Source: Bacteroidales bacterium
GTDB lineage: Bacteria; Bacteroidota; Bacteroidia; Bacteroidales; Bacteroidaceae
Assembly: GCA_012517855.1 (NCBI GenBank)
Contig: JAAYUD010000104.1
Coordinates: forward strand, 1 to 64,000
Direction of reading: 5' to 3'
Length of the DNA: 64,000 bases
The position numbers and the translations under genes are program-made. Below are positions 58,207 through 64,000 of this stretch, one piece after another. Every line of letters starts with the position of its first letter. Position 1 is the first letter of the stretch. The notes beneath the pieces are model-generated. The model had not been told where the DNA came from. It ran no database searches and saw only the letters and a program-made list of their open reading frames with translations.

Positions 58207-59373
58207 CTATTTTTGTACTACGTATGTACCATCATTTTTCTTTTGATATTTAACCGGTATTATTTCCGATATTTCCCTTAATAATTCCGATAAAGGCTGT
58301 TGCAAATCAAATTTACCGGTACAATGAAGAGAAGCAATATCTCTTCCATACCTAATTTTAACCCCGTATGTTTGTATCAACTTATTTAATAATTGATCCA
58401 TATTTTCATCATTGCAAGTATAAATATCTTCGATCCAAGCAATATATTTAGAAGCATCCACATTTCGTATTGATTCTCTTTTCTTCACATTCAAGCTATA
58501 CATCTGATTAGGCATTAACTTTTTGGTCGATTTATCATTTTCATCTTTCAAGGAGACGTTTACACGACCAGAGACCAATACTACTCTTGACGGCCATTCT
58601 TTGGAATAAGCTGATACGTCGAATTTGGTACCTACTACTTTAACATTTAAATCATTCGTCCTAACAATAAACGGTTTCTTCATTTTATGAGAAACCTCTA
58701 AATATACTTCACCATCCACATAGATCTCCCTTATCTTTCGATTCATTTTTACAGGGTACATTAATTTAGTACCCGATTTTATCCATATTTTCGTACCATC
58801 CACCAAAGTCAATATCCCTTTCTTACCATTCGGAACTATCAACTGGTTATACATGCTTCCTGAATGAATCGTTTTATTATCATTATCATTAATACGTATA
58901 TTCCCATTATTACCATACGTCACATTAATTTTCCTATCATTTAATATTATTCTGTTATTTCCAGATAACACTAATTCTATATTTTTACAATTCTGTTTTC
59001 CATTAAAATCTTCTATTGCAAGATTCCTAATACTGTTTTTTTCAGCAGAATTATTTATAGCAAACCATGCTCCTGTTACGATAAGAAATAAAGTAGCGGC
59101 AATCGAAGCATATATATATATTTTTTTTTCATGTCCTCGATGACGTATATTTTTAATAATATGAGAATTTTCCATTAAAATATTCATTTTCTTCAATGCC
59201 ATATAGGGATTGAATTTAACTTGCTGAGACAAACTCCACGAATCATAATAAGTCAAAAAAATCTGCCGATTCTCCTCAGACTCTTTTAACCAAAAAGATA
59301 GTTTGTCTCTTTCAGACGATGTGGCTATTCCTTCTAAATAATTAAGGATAATTTGTTCTGTAGATTCTTCCAT
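58207..59373 (-). CDS. FecR family anti-sigma / transmembrane signal relay
   Basis: A 388-residue inner-membrane protein: a cytoplasmic N-terminal anti-sigma region (residues 1-80), one membrane helix (about 85-107, YIYASIAATLFLIVTGAWFA), the periplasmic FecR domain (about 185-285, NGKKGILTLVDGTKIWIKSGT, VDGEVYLEVSHKMKKPFIV) and a C-terminal DUF4974/STN-like domain ending LREISEIIPVKYQ. It should hold an ECF sigma factor until SusC signals substrate. The sigma gene normally lies directly upstream, but that position is occupied by decayed transposase sequence, so this copy looks orphaned. Confidence 0.9.
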   Translation of the reverse strand: MEESTEQIILNYLEGIATSSERDKLSFWLKESEENRQIFLTYYDSWSLSQQVKFNPYMALKKMNILMENSHIIKNIRHRGHEKKIYIYASIAATLFLIVTGAWFAINNSAEKNSIRNLAIEDFNGKQNCKNIELVLSGNNRIILNDRKINVTYGNNGNIRINDNDNKTIHSGSMYNQLIVPNGKKGILTLVDGTKIWIKSGTKLMYPVKMNRKIREIYVDGEVYLEVSHKMKKPFIVRTNDLNVKVVGTKFDVSAYSKEWPSRVVLVSGRVNVSLKDENDKSTKKLMPNQMYSLNVKKRESIRNVDASKYIAWIEDIYTCNDENMDQLLNKLIQTYGVKIRYGRDIASLHCTGKFDLQQPLSELLREISEIIPVKYQKKNDGTYVVQK

Positions 59374-59518
59374 ATTATTAAACTTTGTTATTACAAGACT
59401 TCGTTAAATATTAGAATATAAATTACGCCACATAAGCAGCTATATCAATGAGATTTTTGGCAAGTTTAGCATTTAAAGTTCTGTTGGACTTAAAGCCAGA
59501 CAGTTAAAAAATCTTTTA

Positions 59519-59845
59519 AGGGTTATATTGTCTGGTGATTGCTCTGATTTTAAGTTATGTTTGATCTATAAGTCCTATACCTATTATCTCCAAACCGTGT
59601 TTAACTTGACCGGCTCAACCCGACCAGAAAGGACCAACCCAAGAAATACAATTACCCGACTTGGATATGTAACTCGGATCAATAGCGATAGTTATCCAAT
59701 CTTCCTGTTCAAATATCCTTTCGGACAACTTTAAATTATAGAAGATCCACTCGAACTTCTTTGAGAAATTTTGTCTGAAACACTCTTCACAATACGTGCT
59801 ATAGTGTCCAAGCTGCATAAAATTGATCTTTCTCGGTATTATCAT
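59519..59845 (-). pseudogene. DDE transposase fragment, copy A
   Basis: An N-terminal piece of an IS4-like transposase: MIIPRKINFMQLGHYS..., then EDWITIAIDPSYISKSGNC with the first catalytic Asp, WVGPFWSG, then stops. The rest of the gene is deleted at 59519. It aligns residue by residue with copy B. Confidence 0.7.
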
Positions 59846-60081
59846 GTATAAATGAAGATTGTTTTAAAACTTTTGTTTAACTTCACAGTGTATCTTTTCA
59901 AGACATCACTGCAGATATTTCTATATTAGTCGAGTGCATCTATATGTTCATTGTTATTATGCCTAAACAACATAATTTTGTTGATTTTCAGCAACTTGAA
60001 CAATTATTTTACACTAATTCGTGTTAATATAACTCATTGCATTTAGATCATTAATCAATTATTTAACGAGTATTCTTATTA
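59519..60081. repeat. Degenerate IS copy A (direct repeat of 60601-61190)
   Basis: Aligned with copy B at an offset of 1082 bases on the left (AGGGTTATATTGTC at 59519 and 60601) and about 1115 on the right (TTAACGAGTATT versus TTAACGAAGTATT). Long shared stretches include TTGGATATGTAACTCGGATC. Homology continues beyond the transposase start codon, so the presumed IS end is included. Confidence 0.75.
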
Positions 60082-60215
60082 ATAAGACGATCTAAAAGAG
60101 AACAACCCTACTGAAAAAATAATATTTATTTAAGAATAATGATTCTTTGTAGAAATAGAATGATAACTTTATTATCGCATCAGATTTACTAAAAAAGGTA
60201 AAAGATGTAGAATCT

Positions 60216-60365
60216 AAGAAACTGTTTCGAATTCTTTTGACCTCTTTTTGGCGCATTTCTCGAGTTTGTTTCTCGATTTAGCTCGCTAAACCTTCGAAAC
60301 AAATCCAATAAATTCGCTCAAAATAACCTCAAAAGACTTTCGATAAAAATTCAAAACAGCTTCTT
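60216..60365. repeat. 150-bp inverted-repeat element (MITE-like)
   Basis: The left end AAGAAACTGTTTCGAATTC matches the right end read inverted, AAGAAGCTGTTTTGAATTT. Further inward, TTTTGACCTC and its partner TTTTGAGGTT also match, so nearly the whole element is a long imperfect hairpin. It has no coding capacity. Its right end abuts the premature stop of transposase copy B at 60366, which suggests that its insertion cut that gene. Confidence 0.6.
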
Positions 60366-60942
60366 CTATTTGAGACGCCCTTTCTTTTCTGTTCTTTGTT
60401 CTTGACTGAGGTACATCAGATTAGCATCATCGCGAAGGCGACTGACAAGATGAAAGTTCATTTCCTCTAAACCTTGGGCGAAAAGGTTCTTTGAAAAGAA
60501 AGCATCGGCAACGATGTAATCGGATACGGTGTGAAGTGGCTCTTTATATCTTTCGATAACTTTCAGATACCAATCGTTTAAAGTAAAGCAGAACCCATTA
60601 AGGGTTATATTGTCGAAAGATTGTTCTACCTTTAAGATAATGCAATTATGTTTGTCGATATCTATAAGTCCTATGCCCATTATCTCCAAGCCGTATTTGA
60701 CCTGACCGGCGCAAACCCGACCAGAAATAACCAACCCAAGGAGTACATTTGCCCAACTTGGATATGTAACTCGGATCAATAGCGATCGCTTTTCGGTCTG
60801 ACCGTTTGAAATATCTGTCAGCCAGATCCAGGTTATAGGACAGCCAATTAAATTTACGTGTACAGTTCTGCCTGAGGCATTACTCGCAGTGAGAACCATA
60901 ACATTCCAATTAGATAAAATTGATCTTTCTTGGTACGACCAT
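60366..60942 (-). pseudogene. DDE transposase fragment, copy B
   Basis: Starts like copy A (MVVPRKINF), has two in-frame stops near the N-terminus, continues KAIAIDPSYISKLGKCTPWV with the first catalytic Asp, shifts frame near 60720, then reads GLEIMGIGLIDIDKHNCIIL and DYIVADAFFSKNLF with the second catalytic Asp. It ends at RDDANLMYLSQEQRTEKKGRLK, just before the region where intact relatives continue. The C-terminal third with the catalytic Glu is missing. IS4-like DDE family by motif. Confidence 0.75.
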
Positions 60943-61190
60943 ATATAAAAGCAGTATCTCGATAAAGACAATTTTAAAAGATTTGTTTAACTTTGCAGCG
61001 CTTCTTTTGAAGAAATCACTACAGATATCCATATATTGATCAAGTGCGTCTGATGTTTTCATCGTAACTATAGGTGGTTAAAGACCTTTAAGTTACTAAA
61101 AATAAGCTATTTGACCAATTATTTAGGCTAACTTTTGTTAATGTAATCAATTTATTTTCAACCAGTTAATTAATTACTTAACGAAGTATT
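60601..61190. repeat. Degenerate IS copy B, reaching to the GH3 5' region
   Basis: Direct repeat of copy A. Its right end lies only about 32 bases before the GH3 start codon, so the GH3 5' untranslated region and presumably its promoter lie within IS-derived sequence. Confidence 0.7.
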
Positions 61191-61221
61191 GAACATAGGA
61201 ACTTATAAATAAAAATAAACC

Positions 61222-63573
61222 ATGAAAAATCATTTTTATCTTGTCGTATTCTTTTTATCTCTTCCATTTGGCTTCGTGCAAGCACAAAAAATACCGAAAT
61301 ACAAAAACACTTTTCTCCCTGTAGAAGTACGAGTAAACGACTTACTGAGTCGTATGACCATGGATGAAAAAATCGCGCAAATGTCTCACCTGCACGCTAA
61401 TGATGCTTTTTTAACCGGACAAGTACGAAAAATTGATCAAACGAAATTAAAAGAATTATTGGCAAAAGACAAAGGTTCCGGATTTGTAGAATGCTTTACT
61501 CTTCCAGGAAGAGAATGCCAAAATTTTATGAATAAAGTGCAGCAACATATGCGTCGCCATACTCGTCTCGGAATACCAGCATTTACAGTAGCCGAATCTT
61601 TACACGGCTCTATACAAGTAGGATCCACCATTTTCCCACAAACTATCGCTCTAGGTAGTACTTTCAATACCGAATTAGCATATAAAATGACAACAGCTAT
61701 CTCTGAAGAATTAAAGGCTGAAAACATTACACAAGTACTGGCGCCAGATATAGACGTTTGCCGCGATTTACGTTGGGGAAGAGTAGAAGAATGTTTTGGA
61801 GAAGCACCTTTTTTAATTTCTCAAATGGGAGCTGCAGAGGTAAAGGGATATATGGATAATCACATATCCCCTATGTTAAAACATTTTGGTGCACATGGCA
61901 CACCGCAGGGAGGTATTAATCTTGCTTCCGTTTCATGCGGACAACGCGAGCTACTTTCAATTTACTTATACCCGTTTGAAGAAATCATAAAAAAGACACA
62001 CCCATGGGCTGTAATGTCCGCATATGATTCATGGAACGGTGTACCTAATTCTTCATCCTATTATTTAATGACAGAATTATTACGCCATCAATGGGGATTT
62101 AAGGGATATGTTTATTCAGATTGGGGAACAATTGGAATGCTTGAAACATTTCATCATACAGCACAAAACAAGGCTGATGCAGGAATGCAGACACTCATAG
62201 CAGGACTCGACGTGGAAGCTGCCGATAATTGTTTTCCCGAATTACCAAATTTGGTAAATAAAGGCATTCTAGATAAAAAGTATATTGACCAGGCTGTAAG
62301 TCGCATTTTACTTGCTAAATTCAAAATGGGACTCTTTGATTATGCATTACCAAATAAAACTCAATATGATAAGAATGTCCATTGTAACAGTCATATTGCA
62401 TTGGCGCGTCAAATAGCGGAAGAATCAATTATTTTAATGAAAAACAAAGATCATATTCTCCCTCTTGATATAGATAAAATTCATTCTATTGCAATTATAG
62501 GACCAAATGCAGACCATGTACAATTCGGTAACTATTCATGGGGCAATGAAAACAATGAAGGGGTCACTTTATTACAAGCAATAAAAGATGCCTATGGACA
62601 TAAAATCAATATAAACTATGCAAAAGGCTGTGATTTAATCACTGATAACAAGTCAGGGATAGATGCGGCAGTAACGGCTGCGAAGAATAGTGATATCGCA
62701 ATTGTCGTCATAGGATCATGCAGCACTGGTAACGGAGCGACTTGTGGAGAGGGACACGATTTAAGTGACTTATCGTTGACTGGAGTACAAGAAAATTTAG
62801 TAGAAGCCGTCTACCGTACGAATAAACCGATTATCGTAGTATTGATGGCAGGAAAACCGTTTGCAATACCATGGATTAAAGAACATATACCAGGCATTAT
62901 CATCCAATGGTATCCGGGAGAACAAGGAGGAATAGCACTAAATGAAATGCTATTCGGTAAAATCAATCCTTCAGGGAAACTGAATTTTTCATTCCCTCAA
63001 AGTACAGGTCATTTACCTTGCTATTATGATTATTTACCTAGTGATAAGGGATTTTATCACCGACCGGGTAGTAAAAACAAACCGGGGATGGACTATGTAT
63101 TTGCTACCACAGAGTCCCTTTGGGCATTCGGTCATGGATTAAGTTATACAACTTTCGATTATTTATCGGCAACAACACAGAAGAACGATTATTTTCTCAA
63201 CGATAGCATCGATGTTAATATTGATATTCGCAATAGCGGTAATTGTGACGGAATGGAAGTTCCACAAATTTATGTAAGAGATATCGTATCCAGTGTGGAA
63301 ACTCCTGTCCAAGAATTAAAAGGATTTACAAAAATCCTAATAAAAAAAGGTGAAACCGCACATGTCAAAATTATTATCCCTGTATCAGAACTTTCACTCT
63401 ATAATGATAAAATGGAACATGTAGTTGAGCCTGGTACTTTTGAATTACAAATAGGGCGAGCTTCAGACGATATTCGTATTAAAAAGATAATTACAGTAAA
63501 CCGTCAAAAAGAACGATTAATCCCATCAAAGAATGAAAATAAAGATGAGATGAAAACAAACATTTTTGTTTAA
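61222..63573 (+). CDS. GH3 family glycoside hydrolase, exported
   Basis: A 783-residue family 3 glycosidase with a signal peptide (ending GFVQAQ). Order: (alpha/beta)8 barrel with the nucleophile Asp300 in GYVYSDWGTIGM, the second alpha/beta sandwich (about residues 400-600, IGPNADHVQFGN, GHDLSDLSL) and a C-terminal fibronectin-III-like domain (YATTESLWAFGHGLSYTTF to IGRASDD). GH3 enzymes remove terminal beta-glucose, xylose or related sugars. It is on the opposite strand from the SusCD operon and its start abuts an IS copy. Confidence 0.92.
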   Translation: MKNHFYLVVFFLSLPFGFVQAQKIPKYKNTFLPVEVRVNDLLSRMTMDEKIAQMSHLHANDAFLTGQVRKIDQTKLKELLAKDKGSGFVECFTLPGRECQNFMNKVQQHMRRHTRLGIPAFTVAESLHGSIQVGSTIFPQTIALGSTFNTELAYKMTTAISEELKAENITQVLAPDIDVCRDLRWGRVEECFGEAPFLISQMGAAEVKGYMDNHISPMLKHFGAHGTPQGGINLASVSCGQRELLSIYLYPFEEIIKKTHPWAVMSAYDSWNGVPNSSSYYLMTELLRHQWGFKGYVYSDWGTIGMLETFHHTAQNKADAGMQTLIAGLDVEAADNCFPELPNLVNKGILDKKYIDQAVSRILLAKFKMGLFDYALPNKTQYDKNVHCNSHIALARQIAEESIILMKNKDHILPLDIDKIHSIAIIGPNADHVQFGNYSWGNENNEGVTLLQAIKDAYGHKININYAKGCDLITDNKSGIDAAVTAAKNSDIAIVVIGSCSTGNGATCGEGHDLSDLSLTGVQENLVEAVYRTNKPIIVVLMAGKPFAIPWIKEHIPGIIIQWYPGEQGGIALNEMLFGKINPSGKLNFSFPQSTGHLPCYYDYLPSDKGFYHRPGSKNKPGMDYVFATTESLWAFGHGLSYTTFDYLSATTQKNDYFLNDSIDVNIDIRNSGNCDGMEVPQIYVRDIVSSVETPVQELKGFTKILIKKGETAHVKIIIPVSELSLYNDKMEHVVEPGTFELQIGRASDDIRIKKIITVNRQKERLIPSKNENKDEMKTNIFV

Positions 63574-63592
63574 TTGCAACTACTAGTTTACC

Positions 63593-63655
63593 ATAAAGTC
63601 TGAGTTGTGTGTCAAAACGAGGATGTCTCGTTTTGACACACAACTCAGACTTTAT
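63593..63655. repeat. Perfect 29-bp inverted repeat after the GH3 gene
   Basis: Bases 63593-63621 are exactly complementary to 63627-63655 around a 5-base loop GATGT. The arms contain TGTGTGTCAAAACGA and its complement. It may act as the GH3 terminator, though the T-run is short. It may also be a pair of insertion-sequence ends in head-to-head orientation, since a transposase gene starts 60 bases further on. Confidence 0.85.
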
Positions 63656-63715
63656 CAAGCCCAGGCTTTGTTTTCACCCCCAATATTTGTAACTTTAGGA
63701 TATAACATATTCGTT

Positions 63716-64000
63716 ATGGCAAAGTTCCATTTTCGTCCATGCATACCAAATCAAACTTTTCTTTTTCCTCCAAGAATAGATGAGCATATACCGAAAAACG
63801 ATCTTGCGCGCATCGTCAAAGCAATAGTTGACTCCCCTAAACTGGATAACTTTAAGAAGCGGTATAAGAAAATCGGCTGCTGCCCCTATCATCTCAAAAT
63901 GATGCTTAAAATCATTATCTACACCTATATGAACAATATCTACTTTGTTTGCAAGATAGAAAAATTTCTACTGGCTTGCCGACTATGAAAAGCAAGATTT
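63716..64000 (+). pseudogene. IS1182-like transposase, frameshifted and cut by the window edge
   Basis: The frame from ATG 63716 (MAKFHFRPCIPNQT) shows the DUF772-type N-terminal pattern: IDEHIPKNDLARIVKAIVD, CCPYHLKMMLKIIIYTYMNN and VCKIEKFL. It ends in a stop at 63986-63988. The next frame continues with YWLADYEKQDF, which is the expected family continuation, so there is a short deletion and frameshift around 63965. The rest lies outside the window. Confidence 0.75.

Larger units (their letters stand above)
59374..61221. other. 1.85-kb region of decayed insertion sequences between fecR and the GH3 gene
   Basis: No intact gene is present. Two diverged copies of one element (59519-60081 and 60601-61190) lie in direct orientation, each with part of the same transposase on the minus strand. 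A 150-bp inverted-repeat element is between them. The frame just past copy A (minus strand, ending near 59425) reads through SNRTLNAKLAKNLIDIAAYV to a stop in the transposase frame, but I cannot say whether it belongs to the same gene. Confidence 0.7.

Overview
The window reads as a chromosome segment of a Bacteroidales bacterium, most likely Bacteroides or a close relative. The evidence is SusC/SusD pairs, BACON-type and FecR-type proteins, the long Bacteroidetes form of LptF/G, a bifunctional RibBA, promoters of the TTTG-N19/20-TAnnTTTG type, and the absence of Shine-Dalgarno sequences. No species can be named from the sequence alone.

Positions 1 to about 36,150 are dense, conserved core genome: a TPR protein, a secreted M43 metalloprotease, birA, yraN, tadA, the phosphatidylethanolamine pair psd-pssA, dnaE, trxA with two uncharacterised followers, pyrH-frr-rsgA, a six-gene leucine/isoleucine operon, a transaldolase-like aldolase, hisS, a TonB receptor, a nitroreductase-like protein, metA with a U32 protein, a small ferredoxin missed by length cut-offs, lptF/G-ribBA-aminotransferase, and tRNA-Met.

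The most informative regulatory element is at 14,953-15,170. A promoter is followed by a 34-codon leader peptide carrying 8 Leu and 6 Ile codons, then a strong intrinsic terminator and leuA. An 8-base segment inside the leader ORF is exactly complementary to the terminator 5' arm, so the layout is that of a ribosome-mediated attenuator. The operon behind it (leuA, leuC, leuD, a second LeuA/citramalate-synthase-like gene, a methyltransferase, leuB) can serve both leucine and citramalate-type isoleucine synthesis, which matches the two control amino acids.

Downstream of tRNA-Met the character changes. About 36,150-39,220 is a degenerate mobile scar with inverted repeats, one small intact ORF, the C-terminal remnant of a tyrosine recombinase, fragments resembling VirE/primase-like island proteins, a palindrome array and a decayed response-regulator DNA-binding domain. 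It is followed by a polysaccharide-utilisation locus (39,223-63,573). On the minus strand this holds FecR, SusC, SusD, a DUF1735/discoidin-like surface lipoprotein, a large protein with calcium-loop repeats, an alkaline-phosphatase-superfamily enzyme, a heparinase II/III-type lyase, a GH109-type protein and a GH2 beta-galactosidase. A GH3 glycosidase lies on the plus strand. Two decayed copies of one DDE transposase element lie between fecR and the GH3 gene, where the partner ECF sigma gene would be expected. A frameshifted IS1182-like transposase runs off the right edge.

A second unusual signal is a family of 18-bp palindromes of the form YTCAC-N4-GTGAR, repeated on a 22-bp pitch. It occurs in four intergenic places (1-46, 11,753-11,814, 22,229-22,290, 38,064-38,147). 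The sequence differs from locus to locus but the geometry is kept, and no feature type I recognise explains it.
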